The notes beneath the pieces were generated by a model. The model did not search any database and was not told the DNA's origin. It saw nothing but the letters and a program-made list of their open reading frames with translations. 64,000 nucleotides of DNA from Pleurostoma richardsiae (Eukaryota > Ascomycota > Sordariomycetes > Calosphaeriales > Pleurostomataceae). Every line of letters begins with the position of its first letter. Position 1 is the first letter of the stretch. The position numbers were made by a program, and so were the translations under genes. The stretch covers positions 1,426,001 through 1,490,000 of the forward strand of contig JANBVO010000002.1 of NCBI GenBank assembly GCA_030052745.1, written 5' to 3'. This document shows positions 11,628 through 22,635 of this stretch, piece by piece.

Positions 11628-11663
11628 GGGCGTTGTGGGCGTTGCAGGCGTTGCAGGCGTTGT
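11628..11663. repeat. Minisatellite, 9-base unit x4
   Basis: Four tandem copies of (G/A)GGCGTTG(T/C): 11628-11636, 11637-11645, 11646-11654 and 11655-11663. The frame openings it creates encode meaningless repeats. Confidence 0.85.
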
Positions 11664-12454
11664 TTGTAGGCGTCGGCGAGTGACCTGGGGTAAGCTCCGG
11701 AAGGGATGACGCACACCATCTTCGGATGCCTCGTGGTCCGGAGAGAAAGGAAGATGCCTGCACCCAAGGGTTGCTGTGAACGGTCAAGGTCCCCATTGCC
11801 GGGCCCTTTCGCGGGGAAGAAATAGCAAACAAGATAAGAGGCAGAAAGGGATGTGAATAGGTCACGCTCGACAAGTTGGAAAGGCGTTTGTTTCTAGTTC
11901 CAGAAAAGCCTCACAAACTGTGAGGCTGGCGCACACTTCTCATTGTCCAGGAGTTCTAGAGTAAGTAGGTGAACTCGGTCCATCTCCGTACAGTTCTCTC
12001 CGTAACCCAACTTCGTCGACGATGAGTGGACTTTTCCCCCCAGTCCACCCAACGGACCCTGAGGTCCAGCGCGACAACTCTCGTGGTATCCGGCGTCCGG
12101 TAGTCTGCTACCGGACTGACTTCTATGATGCAAGGTCAAAACTCAATCTCCCGTCCCCCTGATAAACCACGAGGATAGAGATCATCCTGCATGATCCACC
12201 AACAACGCCCAATAAACGCCGGACCCTGCTGCCGGTACGCTCGTCTTCTCGAGCTACCGCTGCCGGCCGGCCTCCGTCGTGGCTAAGCTCCGTCCTCGCT
12301 GCAGGCTGGTAATGCACGTCAAACCCCGTGTGCGGCCAATATCCAAGCTGATACTCCTCTCAAAATCGAACGCCCGGAAGACAAAAACCCAGGGGTATAT
12401 GCTGCCAAACGCCAAAACTACAGCAATGAAATAGCAGAAATAACGCCCCATCAT

Positions 12455-13351
12455 TCACTCCGGGCCGCGACTCGAGGCGGCACCGTCGGCTGGAAGTGGC
12501 CGCAGGCTGGCCTTGTGCTCCTGCTTCCGCCGCCTCCGCATGCGCGGTACGCTCCTGACGACGTTGGGGCAGCGCAGCGCGATGTCGGCAGATGTCCGGA
12601 AGCGCAGCGGGCCGTGCTTGCGGATGCCGTTGGGCATGCTCGCGTGGCGCAGCGAGACCAGGTTCTCTAATGCGCTGTCGTCGACGAGGCCCTCTTCGCA
12701 GTTGGCATCGTCGACCTCGAGAGTGTCTGACTCGAGGTCCATCCTGTCCGCGTTATCCGGCTCTGCGGCTTGAGGAGTCACAGGCGTCGTTGAGTATACG
12801 TTGCACTGGTTCCCCGTCGCTATCATATCCTCCACGAGGCTGTGGACGGCCTTCACGTTTACTGGATTGTTATTGAACTGTGCGTTTATCTTCCGCATTA
12901 CTCTTCTCGAGTCTTCCGAAGCTTTGAGGACATACTCCTCTGGCGGCGACACTATTGGACGCTGAGATGATAGGGACGAAGTGAAGCCGTGGGGCATCGT
13001 CTCCAGAGGTGAAAGTGGTCGGTCGGGTTCATCGTCAACCTCTAATGCGGGGCTGAATTCTAGCTGCTCGCTGTTGCACGGGAACGATAGAGGTTGGAGC
13101 GGTCGGGAGGCATAAAGCTCGTCGACAAGGCGGAGATGCTGGTCGCTGAGCTTCTGGGTTATGCTGTCCACGCTTGCCCGCTTCGGCTTTGGCGGGTAGC
13201 GATCTGCCTCATTGTACGGTATGTCTGGCTCCGTGATAGATGATGGATGCTGCAGGCAGTGGGACTTGTCTTTGGGCTCGATCTCGAGGTCCTCATCACC
13301 GCTGGCTGCTGCTGTGTGCACCTGGGTGCCGAAGGTGTAGTGTTCGAACAT
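12455..13351 (-). CDS. Unknown protein with basic C-terminal segment
   Basis: One exon, 298 residues from the ATG at 13351. I do not recognise the family. The N-terminal half is acidic and proline-rich. A helix-like segment DSITQKLSDQHLRLVDELY (residues about 61-79) and another, SEDSRRVMRKINAQFNNNP near residue 145, followed by VKAVHSLVEDMIATGNQCNVYSTTP, look folded. The C-terminal 60 residues (MPNGIRKHGPLRFRTSADIALRCPNVV then RMRRRRKQEHK) read like a conserved motif with a nuclear localisation signal. The continuous frame with fungus-like composition supports a real gene. It sits 2 kb upstream of wetA on the same strand. Function cannot be inferred. Confidence 0.7.
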   Translation of the reverse strand: MFEHYTFGTQVHTAAASGDEDLEIEPKDKSHCLQHPSSITEPDIPYNEADRYPPKPKRASVDSITQKLSDQHLRLVDELYASRPLQPLSFPCNSEQLEFSPALEVDDEPDRPLSPLETMPHGFTSSLSSQRPIVSPPEEYVLKASEDSRRVMRKINAQFNNNPVNVKAVHSLVEDMIATGNQCNVYSTTPVTPQAAEPDNADRMDLESDTLEVDDANCEEGLVDDSALENLVSLRHASMPNGIRKHGPLRFRTSADIALRCPNVVRSVPRMRRRRKQEHKASLRPLPADGAASSRGPE

Positions 13352-14553
13352 AGCCCCTGCTTTCCAGCGCTCGCCCCGTCTCCTGTCGGTCCTCGAACCG
13401 TCCTGGCGGTTCCGCTGAAGCCGACCGAAGAGAAAGAGGGGAAGAGGGAAAGGAAGACAGAGGGCGACGGATGGGCGGCAGCAGCTGAGTTATGAAGGCA
13501 TCCGCGCTGCAGCGCTAGCGACGCCGTGGCTGCTGCGATGCGCCCACGCCGCCAGAGGGGTTTCAATCCCGGCCGTCGAGGTCGAGTGAGCTCGAGGGTC
13601 GCACAGAAGCGTCGGCGGAGGCCCTTGCGTGAGTGTTTGCAGTGTTTGGCCGCCTGTCATAAGCTGCCGGACCCGAATACGCGTGAGGTGGGTGGACGGC
13701 GAGCGCGCAGGATTTCAGGTGTTGAGCGAGACAATGATCGTTTGTTTTGCGAGACTCTCGAGAGCTCTCGATGAGGCAGCTGCTGCGTGTGGGAGTCGCA
13801 GTAAATGGCTTTTGATCATCTCGCAGTGGCGAAGATGGTACCGAAGGAGAGGTTCGCACTGGGCGGGCCAGGGCAGGAGTTGCCAGGCGCACCGCATCCA
13901 ATGCATTCTGGGCGGGCACAGACAGGAGACGCGACGAGGCACACAGAGGACCCAAGCGGGAAGACTGGACAGGGGGGGAGTGGACACAGTGCGCCGTATC
14001 CCTGGGTGCATTGGCAGATTGAGTACTGTGGGTGTTGTGGGCGCAGTGGGTGCAGTGGGTGCTGTGTTGGGTCTGCTGGCGGCGGGCTGAAGAACCCCAG
14101 CAAAACCCCAAGCGATGATCGATCGGGTGTGTGCGCGATACGCCTTTGAGTCTAGGATGGAATTTTAGAAAGGCGCCTTGCCAGAAGTGGGAAGTTGTTC
14201 GTCGAGCCAGACCGGGCTATTCCTGCGCTGCTGCGGCCTGTGATTGGGCGGGGCGGGAATGTTTCCGAAAAGCACGGCCTCTCTCCGCGGACCCGCAGCC
14301 AAAGTACCTTTGTGGTCAGAGCCAAGTCCTGCCTAACCGCTCCTTCGGGGCCAGTTACCAGCAGTCTACGAGCTTAAAAGTCTTGGGAGTCTCGGGTCGA
14401 ACGGGGCGACTGCATAAGCGGAAGTTCTGGCCCGAGCACGTGATCTAACACGTCCCAGTGCCAGAGCATTGGCACACACCTCGCCCTGGTACGGAATTAA
14501 TGTACTCCGCACAGTGGTACTCCGGTTGTACAGACCTACCCACTCCGTACAAT

Positions 14554-14614
14554 AAGGTACTTGCAGCAAGGTACCTACAGTAAGAGATACCTGCAGTGAG
14601 GTATCCTGCACAGT
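14554..14614. repeat. Degenerate tandem repeat, unit AAGGTACYTRCAGT
   Basis: Four diverging copies of 14 to 17 bases in tandem (14554-14567, 14568-14581, 14582-14597, 14598-14614), each with a core G(G/A)TA(C/T)CTGCAG-like block. TACTCCGTAC-type motifs adjoin it on the left. Confidence 0.65.
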
Positions 14615-14662
14615 GTAATCGCCGCAGGGGTTACATGAAGATGATGTCTGTAACACCAGACA

Positions 14663-14687
14663 TTGTCTTGTCTTGTCTTGTCTTGTC
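14663..14687. repeat. Microsatellite (TTGTC)5
   Basis: Five perfect tandem copies of TTGTC, in a gene-free interval. Confidence 0.95.
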
Positions 14688-17191
14688 ATGGGACAGCATC
14701 CTCAGACATTTGACTGCATGGATGAGAAAAACATGTTCGAACAGCCGCGGCAATTCTTCCAGCGAGTCGCCAGATTGCCTCTTTCGCATGTTCGATGTCG
14801 ATGGTCTGGATCAATGTCGAATCTTTCGGTCTCAGTCCTCAGCTGAAACGTTACTTCAACCTGCTACCTGTGCCTCTGGCGGGCTGGTTCCAGACCTGCG
14901 ATCGAGTCAGATGGAGAGAGCCTCTCTGCAAGCCTTTTAAAAAAACTAATACGGAATCAATAGCCACACGACTTGGCAACTGAACCACCGGACAGCCATT
15001 TCAGCGACGTCGCCGAATTGGATTTTTTTCGAAGAAAAGGTTCTGCCAGGATGCGCGCGCCACCAGCTGCCTGACTTGCCTGGGCACCAACAACAATAAG
15101 CGTCCCAACGTACTGACCCGTACGATTGTCATGCAGGCAACGCTGCGATGCAGATGCTTGGGTACAGCTACTCTATCCCGTAATCTACACTGACACACCG
15201 GCCGACATCGTCGTGAGAGGAGCATAACCATTGAGACCTCAAGTTCGTTTCCTTGCCGCAGCCATGAACCCGCGAACCAAGCCCTCGGCGTCTCCTTTTC
15301 GCCAATGCGACCCCCTAGTGGTCCCAAACGTTTGATTTGCGCTCCTGCATGCCCATATCGCCGGGCTGTTATGCCTTCCAATCACTCGGGAGGCCCCTTG
15401 GCCCCCAGCGCTCCTCAGTGGCCGTGGCGCGGGGGGGATGCCATCCGAGCCGCTGGTCTCTGTCGCCCCCTCGGAACTTGATTGGGAGCCGAGCGTCTCC
15501 CAGCCCGTCCATCATCATTACGGGAGGTCTTTCTATAGAAGGAAGCTGACAGCTGGTGCAGCTGGTGTCTCAGCGCCGTCAGTCAATCAGCAGTCTACAA
15601 CGCAACCATCCCACGGCGAACGCCTCGTAGGGAGACCTTCTCGAACCTTTCAAATTCCCGGGAGGAACGAAAGCAGTTCGTTAATAAATGACGGTAAGCG
15701 AAGGCACCGCCGGGATTCCCGTCAGCAAGGGATTGGCCGCCTACAGTTTGTCTGCGTCAGGAACGCACAGTGTGAGGCACACCACTGTCGGGCGACGAGC
15801 TTCTGGCGTCGCGTAGATCTCGGTCAAGCATATTTCACTCCCTGTCTTGCCTGTCAAGCCTGTCACTCTGACTGCGATGGTAATTTCCTGCCACGCCCTC
15901 CGCCACGCCCCCTGGACACGTGTAGAACATGCCTCGCGTGCCACGAGCATGCAGCGTTAATGCAGGCCGTGAGACGGCCCATCCAGTCAGACGGTCTTTC
16001 CAGAAGCCTTCACGACGATAGATTCTGCTTTTTCTCCCTTCCGTCCTTATTCCCGGGGCAACTGCAAATGCCGAGAATGTTCCGCTCTGTGCCGTGAATT
16101 GATCGCTCTGGAACATCTTGGACCGACAGCCGGTTCAAACAGATGTCTCCAGCACGGTCTTATCTGCGGAGTAACCCTCCAGGCCCCCCAACCGCTACTG
16201 CCGACCCTACGGATACGAGTTCATAGCGTCCATTAAGCGCTGACTGCTCCTGAAAGGCCATGGCGCCATGTCTCCCGCCATCTCCCGGCCGAGGTACGTA
16301 ATGTCAACTGATGGCCGCCGTCCTTTGATGGGCGATGGACCTCCACGCTAAGAGCCTCGACGGCGCCACACTCGGGCCTCATCCTTCGCTCCCGTCCGTT
16401 CGACTGCCCGGACCGTTGCCTCCACAGCTGTTCCGCTCTCGCTCTCGAGTCAGGCGGTGGCCACTCGCGGTAGATAGCAGCGGAGGCCGATGGACGGCAC
16501 CGCGCACTTGGCGTAAGTGGCTGCGTCCTCCAGCCTCGAGTGGTCGGAAAATGCGCGGAACTTCAGGCTTAAGGTTAGAGCTATTAAGCGAGGTTCGAGT
16601 CCTGAGAAGTCTATTGTGAGGCGAGCTAGTTGACTGCCTCTCGAGTGAGCTCTTCCCGGATTGTCCATGGACCGAACGCCGGGCATAGGGCCACAGAACC
16701 CAGTGATAGTGAAGGTAGGTTTTAGGTTGTCTTGAATGAATTTACCTGTCCGTCCTAAGGTTTCCGCAACTCAAGGCTACGTTACTATATCTTACCACCC
16801 TGTTGGCAGAGGCAAGAGATTCGGCCATACAGATATTCAATGAGTGAGTTGTCGAAACCCAAGGTAGGTAGGCACGGGGCAATTGAGAATATGCCCAGCG
16901 TCGTCATGGCCGCCCTTTCAAAGAGTAGGTTGCATAACCGAAGAGTCCCGCGCCTCTTGCTTTCTCATTTCTGTCGTCGACGTGAAGCCGTTCATCAGCC
17001 AAGTGCCCCATGGCCGCCTCATCAGGACCGCCAACCAAGCGGTGGTGGAAGCCGTGGCCGACCCAGGAGCCGGCCGATGAAAAAAGTCAGGTTGGCACGC
17101 CCTGGCGGCCTATCGCTGTCGGCGCTGGTGGAACTGTTGGCGCATGATCCGGCCTGTTTTTGGCCTGGCCTGTCCCACGCACGGGGACAGA

Positions 17192-17198
17192 TATAATA
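17192..17198 (+). promoter_or_regulatory. TATA-like element before the BTB gene
   Basis: TATAATA lies 106 bases upstream of the ATG at 17304. Placement is plausible for a TATA box and mildly supports transcription starting just after it, with translation from 17304 rather than from an upstream exon. Confidence 0.35.
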
Positions 17199-17303
17199 GT
17201 GTTGTGCGCAACTCGTGAGCATCAAGACGAGCCAGCGACGGGGTCTTGGGATCTGCTGACACCGTCCAGATCCCGGGACCTCAATGAGAGGTTGATAAAG
17301 GTT

Positions 17304-18119
17304 ATGGTGGGCCGTGGGATCGGCCGGAAGACATTCTTCCTGCACGAAAAACTGTTGTGTCAACACTCGCGATACTTCAAGGCAGCCCTCTATAGGAACC
17401 GCTTCACTGAAGCGGAGAATGGCGAATTCGACTTGAGCGAGGACGACCCTAAGGACTTCAGCCGCTGGGTTCGTTGGCTGTACAGCTGTCCTCAGTGCAA
17501 GAAGCCGCCAGACTATTTCACCAACCATGACTGCAGATCCAAGTCGAGGAAGGACCCGGCCAGGCGCTGCAGCACGCCCTGCGAGCGGGACTACGTGCTC
17601 GGGGACAGGCTGCTGTCCGACGAATACTGCCTCTTCGTGCTGGCCAACTACATCCAGCACGCCGAGGGCGTCAGCCTCAAGCGGTTGCAGTGGATCTACG
17701 ACAACACGCCGCCGGGCTCGCCGCTGCTTCACTTCACCCGGCACTGGCTCGCCTGGCTACGGTTCCGCGGCTCGGACGAGGCGGACAGAGAGCTCCGCCG
17801 GAAGGCGCCGGATCTATTTGCCTCCATAACGGGGTGGACGGCCAGGGACCCGCGCAGCTTCACCATCGAGCACTGGTACGAGGAGTGTGGGGCGGACAGC
17901 CGGGTACAAGGGTGCCACCAGCGCAAGAAGCAGGTGCTCACCCCCTTCTCAAGGGAGTTGGCCAGGCACCTCTTGGAGTGCTTTTGTAATACCATGTGCT
18001 TCTTGCTGGTATGCGGCAAGCTCTCTCCTTCCGACACTCCCAACGGCAGATGCCCCGAAACGCAGGTGATGCTGACGCGAGAGGCACCCAGATTTTCAAG
18101 TCAATTCCCCTGCTGGTAA
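17304..18119 (+). CDS. BTB/POZ domain protein (N-terminus uncertain)
   Basis: From the first in-frame ATG (17304) the frame gives 271 residues. The start of the protein matches the core of fungal BTB/POZ proteins: MVGRGIGRKTFFLHEKLLC, then SRYFKAAL, and later DLSEDDPKDFSRWVRWLY. The residues just before this ATG (NERLIKV, without an upstream ATG in frame) would complete the first BTB strand, so an upstream exon may be missing. A three-codon uORF (ATG AGA GGT TGA, 17284-17295) precedes this ATG. Middle residues include a Cys/His-rich insert (CPQCKKPPDYFTNHDC). BTB proteins of this type dimerise and may be Cullin-3 adaptors; the partner is unknown here. The 3' end may be spliced too (see 18034-18337). 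Confidence 0.7.
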   Translation: MVGRGIGRKTFFLHEKLLCQHSRYFKAALYRNRFTEAENGEFDLSEDDPKDFSRWVRWLYSCPQCKKPPDYFTNHDCRSKSRKDPARRCSTPCERDYVLGDRLLSDEYCLFVLANYIQHAEGVSLKRLQWIYDNTPPGSPLLHFTRHWLAWLRFRGSDEADRELRRKAPDLFASITGWTARDPRSFTIEHWYEECGADSRVQGCHQRKKQVLTPFSRELARHLLECFCNTMCFLLVCGKLSPSDTPNGRCPETQVMLTREAPRFSSQFPCW

Positions 18120-18337
18120 TGGCAGCTGTCGTCCTCGGCCGAGATGAAGGCCACGCCATCGGGCTCGGCTTTAAGATATTCAACGTCGTGGTCAGTGTAA
18201 TCAGTCTTGTAACTACCTGGAACATGTTCTACACTGAAAAATGTACGGGGTTGTACATTTATATCCTGGCGATAGTCAACCTCATCGCCGTGGCTACGAC
18301 GACCTGCCCCGCTGCTCGGTGCTACCTTGTGAGTTGA
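18034..18337 (+). other. Open frame with two predicted membrane spans, status unclear
   Basis: In a frame different from the BTB gene, the translation from about 18034 ends in two hydrophobic helices: HAIGLGFKIFNVVVSVISL and LYIYILAIVNLIAVATTTC, stop at 18335-18337. It overlaps the 3' end of the BTB frame. It may be a downstream exon of the BTB gene, a separate small membrane protein, or chance. No start codon or splice site decides between these. Confidence 0.3.
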
Positions 18338-20101
18338 CCTCCTTTTAAAACCTATCACCTCCCGGCCCCTAGGGTATTAATCTGGGCCCTCCTCAGGCTG
18401 GCAGAGACGGTTCCAGGCGGATCTGCGCGATTCAAATGTCAATGTCGGCCTACGAGGTGGGTTGTATTGTCTGCTCCGTGTGGTCCCTCTGGATATGGCA
18501 TTGTCAAGGGGCATCACGACAGTCTTGTAGGATGCTCTGATGATCCGATGATGACTACGGGCACAAATCTGCTCCTGGCCATGGGAGTCTTCGTCGCTAT
18601 CCTACCAGAAGTGATTTCACTTTGAGGAATACCCATCTCAACACTGTCTCACGCTCACTTCTAGGAGCGTGTTCAATCTTTACAAGTGCGTCATGTGTCT
18701 CTACGACCTCCTACGCGACGGCGACCTGACATACCAGCTTCTAGGGTTGGGCCGGCAGCAAGTGCCTGAAAACGGGAAGACTTGGGACGGAGAGACATAA
18801 GCCACCTTAACGTCAATGCCAAGTGTCTGTGGTGGTAGATGCCGAACATACTTCAGGTCAAACCCGCACACGTGGAGGAGCAGGTATAGGATGTGAACGT
18901 GGCCGATCAGAGGACAACGACGAAATCGATGAGATGCGAGCTCAACTTCCGCTTGGGAAAAAAGACATCCCACGCAGACAAGTTGATCGGCGCCGTCTTC
19001 CCCTCGGTAGGCGAAGCGGGCGGACTTTTTACTGTCTAGTTTTCCTCCCTACATAGTATGCCTTGTCTTTTTTACCTCCCTGCCTGGTCTTCTCTTGCGA
19101 ACCCGTGACGGCCTGTGACCAGCACTGGGATGGACATTCTCAAGGCTCTGTGGACATCACTCGAGGCCCGCGCGGCTCACCGCGAAGTTAGAGGATGGCT
19201 AGGTAACAGAGCCAGTCTCCATCCACCAGCGATCATCCTATGGACACCCGTGGATGTGCTCGTCACATGCGCGATTTCGACTCACCCGTTTGCGGCGTGG
19301 CGTGAAGGACGGAAGATTTTTCATTACGAAGCGTGTTGCTACACTCATGCTTCATTGTCTAGAATGCCGTCCGCCAACGGCCGCGAGAATGCACTACAGC
19401 ATCGGATCTCGTACGTAACTTGGAATAGGCTTGTGAGGCTTCCATCACTTGAATTCTAAAAGACCTTGGAGACGTTGCTGTGTCCTTTGTGATTCTTTCT
19501 CGTCTGTAACGGGATCAACTATTGTTGTCTTCTCTCACTAAGTTGTTTCCCTGTACGTCATGTGTGTGAATAAAGGGATATAGGAGAGAGATTGATCCCC
19601 TGTGTAATGGCTCTCTTAGACTGTGTGTTGGCTTCGACAACCCCGGACCCTGGATATCCTTGCCTCAAGTCATGGGCCTTCTGATGGGAGTCCTTTGTTT
19701 GTTGTAGCTACTGCTATTGTTGCAATCCTCGGGTCCGTATGGCGTCGCCCTGGAATGTCGCTCTCTTTGATCCCGAAGCGAGACCCTTCCGAAAGTCTCT
19801 CCTTGTCTTAACTGAGCGATTTGTCAAAGAACGCTTTTCGGCCCGGTTGAAGCCACAACGCCAGCGGCACAAACAATTACGTACCCAGAGGGCCCTTGAA
19901 GGAGAGCTATGACAATCCCATGCGCCACGGGATTCATGGCTCGTATTGCCAAGATCGTCTGAGTTCTCAGGAAGTACCGCTCTTTCTCGGTTTCCCGAAT
20001 GGACCACGGCCGAGGAGAGACATCGCTTAGACACAAGCTGGAGTGGACAACTTCAGTTTCCACCTACAGGAGGTTGAACAGGCCATAAAGTGCAGTCCGT
20101 A

Positions 20102-20116
20102 GGAGCCTTCGGCTCC
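20102..20116. repeat. Perfect short hairpin
   Basis: GGAGCC, TTC loop, GGCTCC: a six-base perfect stem. Possibly a remnant of a repeat element; no function is evident. Confidence 0.6.
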
Positions 20117-20134
20117 GCCGTTCATCAGTCAATC

Positions 20135-20152
20135 TAGGTAGGTAGGTAGGTA
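20135..20152. repeat. Microsatellite (TAGG)n
   Basis: Just over four tandem copies of TAGG, followed by TCTATCTACC, which is partly its complement, so the run could fold back. Confidence 0.85.
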
Positions 20153-20346
20153 TCTATCTACCTTGCCTAGGTTGGTCAACGTAGGTCCTGTACCTGAGTA
20201 CTTACAGATGGATTCTCCCTACCTAAACTGCCAAGTTCGAGCTGAGCACACCCAGAAGATATGTCACCTCCGAATACAGTACGGGTAGCTATCGCAGGAC
20301 TGTTTTCGGATCGTGTATCTGAACGTAAGGGTCTCTGCATGATGAA

Positions 20347-20373
20347 CTGCCGTCTGCCGTCTGCCGTCTGCCG
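20347..20373. repeat. Tandem repeat (CTGCCGT)3
   Basis: Three perfect 7-base copies plus most of a fourth. Confidence 0.85.
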
Positions 20374-20956
20374 CCTTAGCCCTTAGCCAGGGCAACTGGC
20401 CTTGGTGCTGGTAGATTTGTGGATTCTGCACAACGGCTGTCGCTGCTACCCGACGGTTAAATCCCCTAGTGCACCATCCCTCTTCTTCCTCTCCTCCTAT
20501 GACCTTCGCTTCTCGGGCCAAAGATCATCAGCTCTTCGGTGGGGTCGTCGGTGTGATATCGTGGCAGCGGGGTAATGGACCCCGCCATAGGTGGTCAAGC
20601 TGTGCTGCAGCTTCACAACGGCCCAAGGGGATGCATGATAGAATGATTGTATGGAGCTTTCCCCCAGTCGCGGGCAGGGGGGCCCGAGACGCGGTGAAGC
20701 TGGTTCTCGTCCTCTCCTCTCCCAATTGACACCTCATCTTCTTTCGGCATAGCTGTCTCCTCGTGGCATCACCTCAACTTCGCGAATCTCTTCTCTCTCG
20801 ACGCCGCTTCTTCACTTCCACCCATAGCTCAACCCGCCAGAGCTCCCCTTCCATCTCTCTGTAGCTCACCAGCCAGAAGCGGTGAACAACCACACTGCCT
20901 CGCCTCTTCCAATCCAGCACTTGCCCTGCCCTCGACCTCAAGTACCATCAGCCGCG

Positions 20957-22115
20957 ATGGCCTCCTCCATCCCCATCATCGACTCCCACATCCACCTCTA
21001 CCCCGCCTCCGAGATCCCCACCCTCGCCTGGTGCGGCCCCTCCCACCCGCTCGCCTCCCAGCACCTCCTGGCCGAGTACCGCGCCGCCACCGGCTCGCCC
21101 CCGAACCTCCGCGGCTTCGTCTTCATCGAGACCGACCGCAAGAACGACCCGGCCGATCCCTCCCCCTCCGGCGGCTGGCGCCACCCCCTGCAGGAGGTCT
21201 CCTTCCTGCGGCGTCTCGCCGGCGGCGCCCCCCTGCTCCCCGGCGAGGAGGACCCCCTCGCGCCCTCCCCCGCCGACGACGCCCGGCTGTGCGTCGGCGT
21301 CGTGCCCTGGGCCCCGCTGCCTGCCGGCGCGGCCGCGCTGGAGCGCTACCTGGACGCGGCGAGGGAGGCCGCGGGCGAGGACGTCTGGCCCCGCGTCAGG
21401 GGCGTGCGGTACCTGCTGCAGGACAAGCCGGCCGGGACGGGGCTGACCGACGAGTTCATCGAGGGCCTGCGGCTGCTGGGGCGGAGGGGCCTCGTCTTCG
21501 ACACCGGGGTGGACCAGCACCGCCGCGGCAGGGCGCAGCTGGAGGAGTGCGTGGAGATGATCGACCGGGCGCACGACGGCGTGGAGGACGGCGAGAAGGT
21601 CGTCTTCATCATCAGTGCGCTTTCCTAACCCACCCCCCCAGCCCTCACCCCAAGGAGCAGATCAGCGACCAGACGGACTTTGCTGCTAACCACGCGCTGC
21701 CGCCGCAGACCACATGTGCAAGCCGGACCTCACCGTCATCAACCCCGCGGACCCGAGCTTCATCGCCTGGCGCACCGCCATGTACACGCTGAGCCGCAGC
21801 CCCCGCGTCTACATGAAGGTCAGCGGGGCCTTCTCCGAGATGCCGGACGCGCTGCGGCGCCGGCCGGCCGAGGACATCTTCGAGGGCGTCGCGCCCTGGC
21901 TGGCCGTCCTGGTCGCCGCATTCGGCCCGTCCCGCCTCATGTTCGGCAGCGACTGGCCCGTGTGCACCGTCGGCCTGGAGGGCGAGGAGACCAGCGCCTG
22001 GGTCAAGTGGAAGCAGGTCGTGGAGCGGCTGTGCGACATGGCGTCGTGGTCCAAGGAGGAGCAGGAGATGATCTGGGGCGGGGCGGCGATCAAGGCGTAC
22101 GGGCTGTCTGTCTAG
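20957..22115 (+). CDS. Amidohydrolase-2 family metal-dependent hydrolase
   Basis: Exons 20957-21614 and 21709-22115 give 354 residues. The intron has donor GTGCGC and branch site GCTAAC and joins ...VVFII to NHMCKPDL. The N-terminal metal site is seen in IIDSHIHLYP, with HxH at residues 11 and 13. VYMKVSGAFSEM and LMFGSDWPV, with the conserved Asp, come from the C-terminal half. This is the PF04909 TIM-barrel family, which includes lactonases (such as rhamnono- and pyrone-lactonases) and decarboxylases. The exact substrate cannot be told from sequence. It is cytosolic by lack of signal peptide. The local sequence is very GC-rich at third codon positions, as in the other housekeeping genes here. 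Confidence 0.9.
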
Positions 22116-22635
22116 TCTGGGCGTTCGTTCACACGTGCAAGTAAAGGCGAGATGATATTGGACCCAAGGGGATGAGAATTGCTTTTCTTTGAGCGGAAAC
22201 TGGTCGACACTACGCAGGAGTAACGTTGCTATTAGACTGCCTTAGCAGTGGCGGCCAACAAGATATTATACCCTATTCTCCTGCTACTGTCTCGAAACAC
22301 ATCGGCGTGGGCCCCTCTTCTAGGTTATCTACCCATGCTTAGTCCTAATCTTCGCTCTGGGCCTTGTGTTCACCCTTTAGGGTGTTGTCATCGTCAGTGC
22401 TCCGTGAGCCGACACGATGTCTCGGGATAACCCAAACCGTTTATCCCGGCTGATGTAAGGATTAGTATCCTATAAGCGACACTGTGCCAGCTCGCCTGAA
22501 CCGCTGGTTCATATCGCTCTTCCAGGGCGTAAACTATATAAGCCAGCAGGTTGGCAAGAGAGGCTAATCTGCAGATCAGGTAATCGCATATGGCATGCAG
22601 TGTCACGGGAAGGCAGAGTCGTTCGTCACGTCGCT
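22116..22635. other. Intergenic, tail-to-tail
   Basis: About 520 bases between two gene ends. Nothing else is seen. Confidence 0.6.

Larger units (their letters stand above)
10424..12454. other. Long upstream region of wetA
   Basis: About 2 kb of upstream sequence for wetA (transcribed leftward). It contains a purine-rich tract (11421-11533 on +, so CT-rich in the wetA sense direction), a 9-base minisatellite (11628-11663), and two TTCCGTACT-type motifs near 11224-11246. Open frames crossing the tract (e.g. 11278-11874 -) are low-complexity artefacts. Confidence 0.5.
13352..17303. other. Gene-poor region
   Basis: Almost 4 kb without a supportable gene. The 13.35-13.6 kb part is promoter/leader of the minus-strand gene at 12455-13351. 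Other contents: a TTGTC repeat (14663-14687), a cluster of AAGGTACYTRCAGT-like degenerate repeats (14554-14614), TACTCCGTAC-type motifs (14495-14550), and a weak tRNA-like B-box at about 16591 (rejected). A 219-codon frame at 15438-16097 and others look random in residue use. A multi-exon gene or a noncoding RNA cannot be excluded. Confidence 0.45.
18338..20956. other. Intergenic, upstream of the amidohydrolase gene
   Basis: About 2.6 kb without a supportable gene. It holds a TTC-loop hairpin at 20102-20116, a (TAGG)n repeat at 20135-20152 and a (CTGCCGT)3 repeat at 20347-20373. The last ~200 bases before 20957 are CT-rich, typical of a fungal 5' leader. Confidence 0.5.

Noticed and set aside
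11278-11874. 198-codon frame on -
   Set aside because: Covers the purine tract and minisatellite; residues are repetitive and meaningless.
15438-16097. 219-codon frame on +
   Set aside because: Random-looking residue use, no recognisable family, and no supporting splice structure.
16500-16615. tRNA-like A-box (TGGCGTAAGTGG) and B-box (GGTTCGAGTCC)
   Set aside because: The B-box is perfect, but the T stem pairs badly and the acceptor arms do not match each other, so no cloverleaf forms.
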